Shown here: positions 25,537-35,542 of the stretch, piece after piece
Position numbering within the stretch: the first letter of the stretch is position 1
How the letters are laid out: the number at the start of each line of letters is the position of its first letter
DNA from: Antitrichia curtipendula
Lineage: Eukaryota > Streptophyta > Bryopsida > Hypnales > Leucodontaceae
Length of the DNA: 64,000 nucleotides
Assembly (NCBI GenBank): GCA_951230915.1
Contig: OX579635.1
Location: forward strand, 32,302,001-32,366,000
Reading direction: 5' to 3'
Translations under genes and position numbers: made by a program
Notes under the pieces: generated by a model
What the model saw: the letters and a program-made list of their open reading frames with translations, nothing else
Databases searched by the model: none
Told to the model about the DNA's origin: nothing

Positions 25537-25712
25537 AAAATTTGGAGTGCCAAAAGGGTTCTTCTGTACCGAAAAACCCTTTTGTGCTTCAAAAAAATTT
25601 GGAGGGTCAAAAGGCCTCCTCGGTACCGAGGAGGCCTTTTAGCTCTCCAAATTTTTTTGGAGGCCAGTAGGGTTCCTCGGTACCGAAGAACCCTTTTGGC
25701 ACTCCAAATTTT
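25537..25712. repeat. 176-bp near-complete hairpin with GGTACC centre
   Basis: The two 88-bp halves meet at 25624/25625 and pair over nearly their full length with scattered mismatches. The central 32 bp are a perfect palindrome (half: AAAAGGCCTCCTCGGT). Each arm contains a smaller hairpin, for example GGTTCCTCGGTACCGAAGAA. The CTCGGTACCGA core is also the hallmark of the upstream satellite monomers. It may be a fold-back element or a small-RNA source. It is followed by about 200 bp of AT-rich sequence. Confidence 0.85.
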
Positions 25713-28700
25713 TGTGTGAATTCTGACCAAAATATTAAAAAGGGGCAACAATCATGTCCCACTCATAATTTAATTTTTTTCAAGAATATTTCATTCATCC
25801 TTGTTCAGAGAACATTCATCTTTATCAATCTATCATCCATTCATTTTTATTCGAGTACTTTGAAAGATTGATTTCTACGATTTAGAATCCCACTTTCGCC
25901 AGCAATTTTTTTTTTTCCATGGATTTGGGCGCCACACTCAGTCAAATTTCACATCTTTATACCCCCAAATCCCGTGGTCATAGGGTACCACACATAAGTA
26001 AAAAAAAATTCTCACTGCTCACTACTCACACTGCACTGCTCATTGCTCATTGCTCACTGCTCACATTCTAGCATTCCTGTTGCATTAGTCGTTGGCCTGC
26101 TCCCCTTCTATCCTAAGTTTCTCGCTGTTACCCACTTATCGTTGTAGCCGCCACTACCTAACTTTCTTGCACCATCCAGCTCCTTGCCAATCATCTATAT
26201 TCGCCTTTCATAGTTCTCCAACTGAGTTGATCTCCCCACATGCGCCTCGTTGCCTTCTCCCTCATCGTAACTGACTGTTTGCTCCTCTCATCATAGCTGC
26301 CTCTCACACCGTTGTAGCTGACTTAATGACTACTATAGCCACCTTGATTCTTCCATCACAGTATGGTCGTCCTTCCTTGTCGGCAACTGCTCCTCGTTCT
26401 GGCCTATTTCCGCTCTCCTCCTAAGTAATCACCCTCATTATGTGAACCCTAGGGCGTCGGTTTGCTCCTGAATCTCCTTCTCCACTTGTAGATGTTGTTG
26501 CTCATGTTTGAGGTCTTTGGGAGATGTCTACTACGGTGGGTCACTGGAGGTGAGCCTTTCTTCCCTCTGAGTTTTCTTTCCCCTGTTGCTTGTACTGGTA
26601 ATTATTGTGTGCGTATTTCTTCCTACTGACTACTTCACAGGGCCCCTACTCATTTTTTGTCCCCATTCTTGCAATGCCAATTAATTGATGCATATTGGTA
26701 GCCACTAGCCAAAGATCCTCTTGCATTGGTAGAGTCGATGTTGAGAAAAATTGTGGGGTTTTGTCCATTGAGTGTTGGCAATGGAGGGAGTGTAGTTGCC
26801 AGTGATCCTCTTTCCTCTGTCCTAGTTCTTCTTTTGCTGACCTTGTTGAAAGTTGTGTTCCTCTCTCCCCTTGCCAGATTCCCATCCACTTCTAAAGTCC
26901 TGCTTTCTTCCCTTTTCTTTGCCCCCAAGCAATCCTTAATCAGCTGCTCTGTCATGTAATTCAATGGCAGGTAGCTATTAGACTTTGCAGGGCTCACTAA
27001 AGGTTGATTGTAGACTTAGTATAGCTAAAATGGCCATATATTGGCCATTGGGGGGCTAAAGTGATGTTTCGGGATTGTAAAAGGTGTGAATGGAGTTATT
27101 TTGGGGCGCCTTTGGAGAGGTGTAACCCGAGGCTGCCCCTTTGCTTCTCCATTCTCTTCAAGTCTTGCAAGTGTTAGTGTTTTGAAGTTGAGAGGAGTTG
27201 GAGCACGTTGTGTAGATGATGGTTGATATTTTGCCAATCTTTTACTAAGTGTTACTCCTCTATGCAAAGTGTATTGCAAGACTAATCCAATTGAGACAAA
27301 GTTGAAGCAACCTAGGAAATTTAGAAAGCTTATTATTGAATGGTTGTTCATTTGTGCCTTATTATAGTGTGAATTTGCTTTAATGTGCATGTATATATAT
27401 TTTGGTAAATGTAGTTTACAATACCAACTATAAACAATGTAGAGTGACAAGACAACTCAGTACAATAGCATAACCAACATCTAATTGGGAGGTAGCAATA
27501 AGCCACATCAATAATTGTCTTTTCTCTCGTGCCCTTGTTTGTAATTGAAAGTTGGATCTTCCATTCTTGGTCAGCTAGAACTACAATGCAGAACCACTAG
27601 TCTGCCATAGAGAGATTTTTTTTATCATTGCCAGTACCTCACCAAGGTTCCCTGCAACTTTCTTTGCTACATCAATGAATTTGTCCAAGATTCTTCTCAA
27701 GGTTATCCAAGTTGGGACCTTCAACCATGAAGGTTGATTAGCATTGAATCATATACCCCACGGTTGTAAAATACAAGTGCCCCACTTCGAATGGTGTGGA
27801 GTGAATGTGAACACCTTTTGTGTCGCTTCACCTTCCTTGTCAAAACTTGAAAAAATCCTTTGCCAAGATCACGCCCTAATCCTATCAATTCACCCACTTG
27901 AGCCTATAGAGACGTGATCCATTGAGCTAAATCTGTCGAGTTCTAGTGACCAACAACAAAGTAAGCTATAAATACATGGCTCTTTACACATTCTGTAATT
28001 TTCCAAACTACCTCATAATTGACCTTGACTTCTTTCATTGTGGTGTAAAGGAGAAAGCCTATGGTACTTCTAGCAAAGCCTTCAGGAAGGATCTCACCTC
28101 GTTTGGCAATGGTCGGGTGTATCTCTGCGTGCCGCCCCATATTGGACACAACGGCGACTAGCTATGGCTCCACGGTGTCATCTCCGTTGCATGCTCATTT
28201 TTTGCCTTTCTGTTTGGTACAATGTGACTAGCACATGCTCAAGCCTCATAGAGGGATTCAACATACATCAACCGTTCCATACCGACCCAATCTCCAAATC
28301 AAAAAACCGATTTTTGGTTATCAAAACCCTAATATTACTCTACAAATCCTAAGTAATCCCATCCAAATATGATCCCTTTGTTGCTCACAACACGAAAGAA
28401 GTAAATGTTCACCTAAAGCAAGCATACAAATATGGATTGAAAATGGACTAGTTTCAATAGTAGAAATGGATCATGGATCGCTCACTAGATCTACCTTTTG
28501 CTCTCCATGGCACCTCCAAAGCTGCATCACGGTTGTCATCCTTTCGTTATCTTTGGTCACAATTTAGTGGTGTCAATATGAGTTTTTGAGATTGGGCACC
28601 AGTACATGACCGGCATCCCTCCCTCCACAAGTGTGTCGACAACCTAATTCATACATACACACCAAGTCTGATGATGAGGATTTAATATGAGATTGTAATC

Positions 28701-30135
28701 ATTAGCTTGTAGACTTCTATTAATTAAACAAACCTAATTTTAATCCTATTACTAAAATTGTTCATTCTAGATTCTTGTCTTAAGTATAACTTTCTCAGCG
28801 TAAGAACCTAGGATAATAATGGATACACCTATAATCAATACTTTGAAATACTAATTATTTATATGGTATTCAAAAATTACAAGCGAAAAGTATTTCAAAT
28901 CCATTTTAAATTGCCATCACGATCCAAAAAGAAAATAAGACATAATAATAATAGGAACCAAACTAAGATTCTTATTCAAATGATATGAGGTGTAATTACC
29001 TCAATCTTTAAAGGACAATCTAAGCCTGATGGGCATTTTGAAAGTTAAAACTTAAATTTTTATATAGTTCTTGAATTTAAATGTTTTAAAGCTTAACTAA
29101 GAAAATGTAGTTCCAATAATCTAATTTTCACTCCATTTCTTTTCAAAATTGATAAAATTATAATTTTCTTGATACTTTGAAGATAGCATCTTCAAAGCTC
29201 AAAATACACTACTTTGGAACTTTTTCTATCAAATTTCTCTTGGTGTGAGCTCCAAAGGAATACATCAGTTACACCATGATGTTTTCCACTATTATTTCCA
29301 ATTTTATTTAAACTTTTATAATATTTTAATCATTTTTGTAATTACTATGATTTTTACAAAGATTTTTTGAAAAATCACATAGAACTCAATTTCATGTTTA
29401 GAATTCAATTTCATTTATTTATGAAAAAATGAGATTAAATTTTAAACATATGTTACTACATGTGAAAATAATTATAATTTTGAACTATACATTTTAATGT
29501 AATAAAAACTATTAAGTTTGACCAAAGCCGGACATGAAATGTTCTTTAAGGATTAATCCTTGATATACTTGAGGACTTCAAGATAATGACTCTAGCCATT
29601 TAGACATTACTATCCTCTTTAAAACATGAAGGACGACATTTATCCCTTAAAGGACCAGCATGCATTTTTTGGCAGTTTAGAAACTTTAGGCAGGTACTTG
29701 TAGCTAGAGGTTTTCATATTTTTGGTTGAAATTTTATTAGAAGGTGGGGTCGAAGCATTAGAGACCATTTGAGGTCACTGGAAGGCCTTTGCGGGGCAGC
29801 CACTTGCTGAGAAAAGGACGGTGCCACCTCTGCTCTCCACTGTGCTATCAATGCTACCATGCTGCCAACGATGTCAGAATTTCTGGGGGTGCGGCCAATG
29901 AGGAAGGTTTGACCAAAACCCTGGTGGAGTGCGGACAATTTGCGGGTCAGTAAACTACGATTATTTTATGGAAGCACGGCAGCTGACAACCCTCTTGTGC
30001 TCGAGTTCCTTGTACACATGCTCGAAGGATAAACACTTTTAAATTGAATAACTTCAATATAATAAGCTATGAACGGCGTTACTGGCCGCACAGATGGGGA
30101 CCTGTTGTAGCGGGAAAATTGCCACAAGGCGCCAC
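25713..30135. other. Long intergenic stretch, no firm gene
   Basis: Mostly AT-rich with a C/T-rich part at 26.0-26.6 kb. A possible broken reading frame is listed separately (26650-27450, minus). I saw no conserved domain elsewhere, no hAT ends, and no rRNA or tRNA. Short open frames at 27943-28149, 28164-28352 and 29714-29938 have no coding features. Confidence 0.4.
26650..27450 (-). pseudogene. Possible broken reading frame, product unknown
   Basis: Two minus-strand segments lie in one frame, separated by only ten codons that include TAG and TAA (just below 27027). The joined reading contains FSPPMANIWPF, then LNYMTEQLIKDCLGAKKREE. The composition is protein-like, but I do not recognise the family and no splice structure is evident. 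It may be noise. Confidence 0.2.
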
Positions 30136-30255
30136 ATGGACAGCAGTCATGCTTTGGAAGCGCAAGCAGCAGTTACGTTGAGGTCAAAGCAAAGAAGGGG
30201 GTTCAGCTGCCAACATTAGCGTGCTTGATAGTTGAAAATTTTGAATAGTGGAATC

Positions 30256-31580
30256 ATGGTAGGGCAGGATAACCTAGCAGCTGAGGTGCAGTCTGTTGTG
30301 ATTCACAACGACAAGGATGCTGCCGGAAGGTGGATTCCTCTACGGATTGAGATCGGCTCATGGGTTACTTTGAAGCCTGCAGCAAGCGGTCCTTGGTCGA
30401 AGGATGCTCGTGTGCACGGTGGGGAATCCTTTGTGGGCGCGTAGAAGGCGCAGGTTGTCCGCTTCAAGTTTCATGCCAGCACCACTGGAGGCAAGGATGT
30501 GCAGAAGCTAGTGGCAATCCAGGTGCGCCATGCTTACCAACGTCGCCAATTGGACCTGGATCTAGTGTCGCTAGCCAGCGAGCCACGCGCATGCAACTAC
30601 TTGTATGCCTCATATTGGGATGACTTGGTGCCGCCCTCGTCGATTTTGGATGTCATTTTGGTGCTACACCACGAAATTGGCGAACCTGGACGCAATGGGA
30701 GGAGTCATAGACAGCTGCTGCAGAATGACACTTTCTTTCTTAGAGCAGTGTATGTACCTCGGTCTGGCTCTGAGTTGTATGGAAGTTTGGAGCCGTTGCC
30801 GCTTCCAAAGCTCAGTGACGTGTTTTGGCCAATACCTGACATGCATACGTCTGAGGCATTTCGTTTGAAGATGTCCCATGACGTTGCGGCCGCAATGAAG
30901 GGGAGCACGGGAAGCAAGGTTGCACACGTTCAGTGGTTCCTGCCAGTGCACGTAATGGCCGATTTGTTTGCAGTAGCAGACGACATTCGCCGCACTCCAG
31001 CAATGTATGTCTTCCGATCTCCCTCTGCCTTGCTTCTGGCGAGCTTAATGGATCCTAAGTGGGATGAAAAGTGGCAAAGCGGACAAGACATCATCAAATG
31101 CGTTGTCAGCAAAGGCAGTGTGGGATTTCGTTACCATCTAGCACGGCAGATGCTGTACATGAACTTTTGCTATGTGAGGTATAGGCGTGAAGGGCCACAG
31201 TGGGTGGCAATGGATCAGACTGTGCTTCCAGACATGGTGAGGGCGGAGGTCGTGTTCAGGGGTGAAGTAATGCCTGCTTTCAAGGTAGGGAAGTCCTGGC
31301 TTGTGTCCCAAATTCGGAACGAGATTGCTATTCTATTGCCACGAGATGTCATCCCCGACTACTACGACCTCGTTATCGAGCGGCCTGGTCGACCCGATAG
31401 AAAGGTATGCTGTTTTCCCACATTGAAGGAAAATTTGTGAATTGCTGCTTATGACATCTACTTCACTATACTAATGAGTTCTTGAATTGCTGCTTGCCGC
31501 AGATAAACCATCGGCTGGAACGGTGCACTGAGATCCAAGGCGTGATGCCACTAGGAGCGAGATTCAAGATGGTTTTGTAG
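30256..31580 (+). pseudogene. BAH-like domain protein with one in-frame TAG
   Basis: Exon 1 is 30256-31404 and exon 2 is 31503-31580; the donor AAG|GTATGC and acceptor CCGCAG fit in phase 0, giving 408 residues plus stop. A single TAG at 30442-30444 interrupts the frame after GESFVGA; the following codons continue with clear coding character. GSWVTLKP, then VVRFKFHAS and NYLYASYWDDLVPPSSILDV resemble the strands of a BAH (bromo-adjacent homology) chromatin domain. The C-terminus (VFRGEVMPAFKVGKSWLVSQ...GARFKMVL) could be a ubiquitin-like beta-grasp fold. Both domain calls are from pattern only. The gene lies just outside the left end of the outer hAT element. Several stops block extension to the upstream ATG at 30136. 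Confidence 0.5.
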
Positions 31581-32246
31581 GAGTCATGCTTCAGCAAGGC
31601 TTCAGGATGGTAGACAGTGTGACTCCCGAGGCGATTTGTAGGTGGCTATCGTGACATTGCGTTGTCTAGGATTTTGTAAAGGTGTAGCAGGTGTGAGAAA
31701 CGTCTTCCATTTTTAAAGCCCAGGGATACGTTCAATTCTAAATTAACTCTCAATTTTGATGGAGGCTATAAAATTGTATATTGAATTCAGTGCAGAGGTC
31801 TTGTCTATATATTGCGCTTATGTGGTTGTAGTGCAGTATGATCAATCTTTGGTTCACTAGCTCGTTTTATGAAGCTTACGTGCCACATTCAGACTAGACA
31901 GCACCTTTGACGGAAATGGTTTTCTTAGACAATGCATGAACTGGTGAATGCTTCAGCAGCACAGTCACACAATGAAAGTAAATGACACAGAAAAATGACA
32001 CTGACAGGATATACAGGGATATACAGGGTTTTTAGGCAGTGCAACAACAGAGGAATGCTTCAGCAGCTCACACTAATAGAAAAAGAAGAGAGGATGAATG
32101 ACATTTTTACATGGAACTGAATTCAAAGATGAAATTTGCGTGCCATTAATTGAATGATTCAGCAAAATACTTTGGAAGACAGAAGACGAGAGAATGACGA
32201 TTTGTGGTACACCGCTTTTGTAACTTGCACTTGCTGAATTCACACA
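31581..32246. other. Intergenic flank of the outer hAT element
   Basis: No gene seen. This is host sequence between the BAH-like gene and the left terminus of the outer element. The eight bases before the terminus (32247-32254) read CAGAAAGA and would be its target-site duplication if the other end could be found. Confidence 0.4.
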
Positions 32247-32254
32247 CAGAAAGA

Positions 32255-32345
32255 CAGGGTTGTCATATCGGGCGAGTCAGGGTGATCGGACGGGACGGAC
32301 AGACGGGCAAACCAGACCGGACGGACGGTCCAGACAAGCCAGACG
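32255..32345 (+). repeat. Left terminal and subterminal region of the outer element
   Basis: Begins CAGGGTTGTCATA, then CGGGCGAGTCAGG, followed by GGACGG/GGACAG repeats and GGGCAAACCAGACC. hAT elements typically begin CAG-G and have short inverted ends with subterminal repeats. It is homologous to 34511-34605. Confidence 0.75.
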
Positions 32346-32394
32346 CCTTTCATTTTTGAAAAATTCCAATTGTCCACGCTGGCGGTCCACACTG

Positions 32395-32495
32395 GAATCA
32401 AAGCGCGGACGTGAAAGTCAGGGCGGGGAACTGAGTGCAGGGCGCGGACGGATTCGTTGGGGCGCGGACGTGTTAGGAAGGGCGGGGACGCTACA
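32395..32495. repeat. GC-rich unit array near the outer left end
   Basis: A few GGGCGCGGAC / GGGCGGGGAC units spaced by short spacers, the same unit type as the promoter arrays of the cargo genes. Confidence 0.75.
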
Positions 32496-32499
32496 GTTT

Positions 32500-33373
32500 A
32501 ATTTGAATGAAGTAGAAGTTCTACTTTTTCCAGGATCATGTTGAAGGCTTTATTTTGAAAAATAGTGGCTACAAGTGTCTCAAATTCATATCCAATACAA
32601 AGAGACATCTTTGTAGTCATCTTGAAAAGGATTGGTTTACAAATTTGAGGATACAACTGTACAAGGGTTTGGATTTCAAATCATATACAAGTTATGTCAA
32701 TTTTGGTTTCAAGTTCAATGAGTTCGTTTTTGTTGCTGGATAGTGGATATTAGAATGGTTTGGATTTGAAATTCAGGTACGTTTTTTGGGGTTGTACTTG
32801 AAGTTTTCATTTTTGTAAATAGAAGCTCAAACGGTTTGGAATCAACATCAAATGCGTGTGATATTTGTTGTCCATCTAATTGGATTAGATTTAAATCAAA
32901 ATCCTTCTAACAAACTAGCAATGTAGCGCCTATTTCCAAAAAAAAATCATTCAATTTCTTTTGCTTGGTTTAGGGCGAAGGGTTTAGGGTTTGACGTCAT
33001 TGACTTTATTGTTGTCATTGACCATTGTTGTACTCGCACTTGAAAATTCTGTGGACAATATCTTCTACTATTCAATATAACTGCACTCACAAATGTCATC
33101 TACATGCATGGCAAATGCGATAGTTTTGCAAACACAATTGGAGACTTCATTATTTCAGATAACCAACAACATTTATAAATTTCAAGCATTGTTTAGTACA
33201 ATAAGAAGTTCACAACACAATGAATCTATACTTTCAAGATACGCCTCCTCTTCCATTGGTTATCTCCTACCCTCCTTCTTGTTCTTGTAGATCTTCATTA
33301 CTTCATGTTTCAATTGGTGCAACTGTCTTGAACTCATGATGATTGAAAATCTACTAATGGTGTTGGGTGCCCC
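32500..33373. repeat. Diverged AT-rich repeats of the outer element (type 2)
   Basis: Degenerate copies of a phrase like ACAAGGGTTTGGATTTCAAA followed by ATACAAGTTATGTCAATTTT and GTTCAA. The same phrase is abundant at 56-59 kb. No gene was seen. The transposase tail ends at 33374. Confidence 0.6.
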
Positions 33374-34510
33374 TCAATTGTTGAAACGACTTGATCTGCG
33401 GACTTCTTGTGTACTCGGAACCGGTAATGCAGGATTTCGAATTACCACATCATCATCTGCTGGTGCCTCATCACAATCATGGTCGTCTTCATCATCACTG
33501 CCTTCACTAGTTCCACGTTCATCTCCTCCATCGTCACCGTCTATCCAGTGGCCCTCCACTTCCGAGTTATCATTTCGAAGCTCTACAACTATTTCACCCT
33601 GCCTACGATGGCGTTTAAACCTCTTGTATTGTTGAGCTCTAGGGTCCTCCGCGTCAGAATTTATAGTGGGGCCTCCTTGTACTCGAGGAAGTGGAGGAAC
33701 AACATACGCTGGAGTGGACAAAGTTGGTTCTGGAACATACGTATTCAAGAATGGCGCTATCATCACGTTTGGGCGGGGAACCCCAATTCCTCTGAGAGGG
33801 CGTTTAGCAGGCCTAGATGATGACGCTTCGTTGTCGTTTTGTCCACCTCTAATACCACGGCCTCCAATCCCTACACGATCTTCAGTCCCCGCCCGACCCC
33901 TTGCTCCTCCATGGACGGCAGTCCTTCCACGTCCTTGTCGATATTCACCCATGGCGTAGTTTTCTATGGGTCGAGGGGCGGTAGGGGGTCTACCACCCGT
34001 TGTCACATTTGAAATGCTTTGAGGCGTGAATTCAACATTTCCCACTGAGCCTAGCCCTTGTTGGGAAGGTTGACGGTGAGCACTCGAAGTTGCGGAAGAA
34101 GAAGGGTTAAGGGAACCCTGCACCGGTGTATTCCGGTTAGGAAAAATAATACGCACAGCAACTGGTGGGGGTACACGGGCTTCGTCTTCAAGTGGGTCTG
34201 TAAACGCAAAAACATCACTGGGATCTAAACGTTCAGGGTCAAAACGCCTTGCTCCCGCTACAGAAATCCTCGTGACATTTCTTGCAATTGATTGTGCCAT
34301 TCCCGTATTTCCAATGTTCTGGCCATGGCGTCCTTCGACAACTCTATTGCTGTCGCGGCCACCCACTCCTCCGGGCCCCCTACTGCCATCACGATCGCTA
34401 ACAGATCCTTCAGTACTCTGAGTTGCATTGTTCCTCAAATTCCCACCGCCATTTCCATTTCCTCCTTCGTTTTCCAGAGGGAGGTCGTCGTTGTTGTCGG
34501 AGGGAACATT
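33374..34510 (-). pseudogene. 3' part of the outer hAT transposase gene (Gly/Asn-rich tail)
   Basis: The minus-strand frame from 34510 reads NVPSDNNDDLPLENEGGNGN and ends RRSSRFNN at 33374. It is clearly homologous to the tail of the inner hAT transposase (NDDNV...GGNGNGGG...RRSSRLNN). It continues, in frame and across the shared GGAACATT target site, the transposase part at 54231-51844. The inner element therefore interrupts this gene within its low-complexity tail. The tail carries repeated RG-rich parts and acidic blocks (EDDHDCDEAPADDD). The frame extends to 34612 only by accidental reading into the inner element's end. Confidence 0.85.
34503..34510. repeat. 8-bp target-site duplication, left copy
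   Basis: GGAACATT directly before the terminus CAGGG at 34511. An identical GGAACATT directly follows the other terminus at 51844-51851. Eight bases is the standard hAT duplication length. Confidence 0.9.
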
Positions 34511-34664
34511 CAGGGTTGTCATAACGGGCAAGTTAGGATCATCGGATGTCCCAGACGGACGGGCAAACCGGACCGGACGGACGGATGGTCCGGACCAACT
34601 GGACGGCCTCAATTTCTCAAAGTTGTGGAATTTTTTTCAATGACACGTCAGCTTGGACAGCTGG

Positions 34665-35110
34665 ATCCAGGGGCGGGGACTTCTTCAGTCAGGGCGCGGA
34701 CTTTGGCGCGTGAGGGTGCGGACTCCTTCAAGCAAGGCGGAGACATCAGTGTGAGCGTCAGGGCGCGGACTCCTTCATTCACGGCGCGGACTTCAGCGCT
34801 TCAGGGCGCGAACTTCAGCGCTTCAGGGCGCGGACTCATCAAATCAGGGCGGGGACTTCAGTGTGAGCGTCAGGGCGCGGACTCCTTCAAGCAGGGCGCG
34901 GACTTCGGCTAGCAGGGCGCGGACTCCTCGAAGCAGGGCGGGGACTTCTGTGTGACAGTCAGGGCACGGACTTCAGTGCGTCAGGGCACGGACTCCTTCA
35001 AGCAGGGCGGGGACTTCACTGTGACAGGCAGGGCGCGGACTTCAGCGCGTTAGGGCGCGGACTCCTTCAGGTACGGCGCGGACCTGAACGTGAGTGGGAG
35101 GGCGCGGACG
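34665..35110. repeat. GC-rich unit array in the inner left end
   Basis: Irregular tandem units such as CAGGGCGCGGACTCCTTCAA and CAGGGCGGGGACTTCAGTG, many carrying GGACTCC or GGACTTC. It lies between the left terminus and the end of the transposase gene. Confidence 0.85.
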
Positions 35111-35139
35111 GGCAATGGTGGATTAAATTTATGTATTCT

Positions 35140-35141
<2 letters not shown>

Positions 35142-35181
<40 letters not shown>
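35142..35181. repeat. AT dinucleotide microsatellite
   Basis: About 20 AT repeats in a row. Confidence 0.95.
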
Positions 35182-35184
<3 letters not shown>

Positions 35185-35542
35185 AAAAAAAATTCGGAAC
35201 AAATAGGAGACCCCACTGCATTAAAAAGAACCAGTAACTGGAATGTATTTTACATGATTTCCCCACCAAGGTTTCCAGGAGGCCCATCAAATACAAAATA
35301 CACAAAAAAAATACAGGTAGGCTGCAATGTTTGTGATAACCAAAATAGTTTATAAAATTCATGCATTGCAAAGTACAATATCAATACAATGAATCTATAC
35401 TTCCAAAATATGCTCACTTTCTCTGTTTCTCATAGGTTATCCAAAACATTTTTTTGGCTTCTCGTCTATATTTCTTCCAATTGCTACAATTGTCTTCAAC
35501 TCTTAAAGATCCGAGATCTACCATCGATGCAACTCAATAACC

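Noticed and set aside
29985..30000. GCTGACAACCCTC as a hAT right end
   Set aside because: It lacks the ATATGACAACCCTG extension and has no matching flanking duplication or partner.
34511..34612. N-terminus RPSVRPVRFARPSG of the 33374-34612 frame
   Set aside because: This is read-through into the inner element's GGACGG-rich terminus and not part of the interrupted gene.
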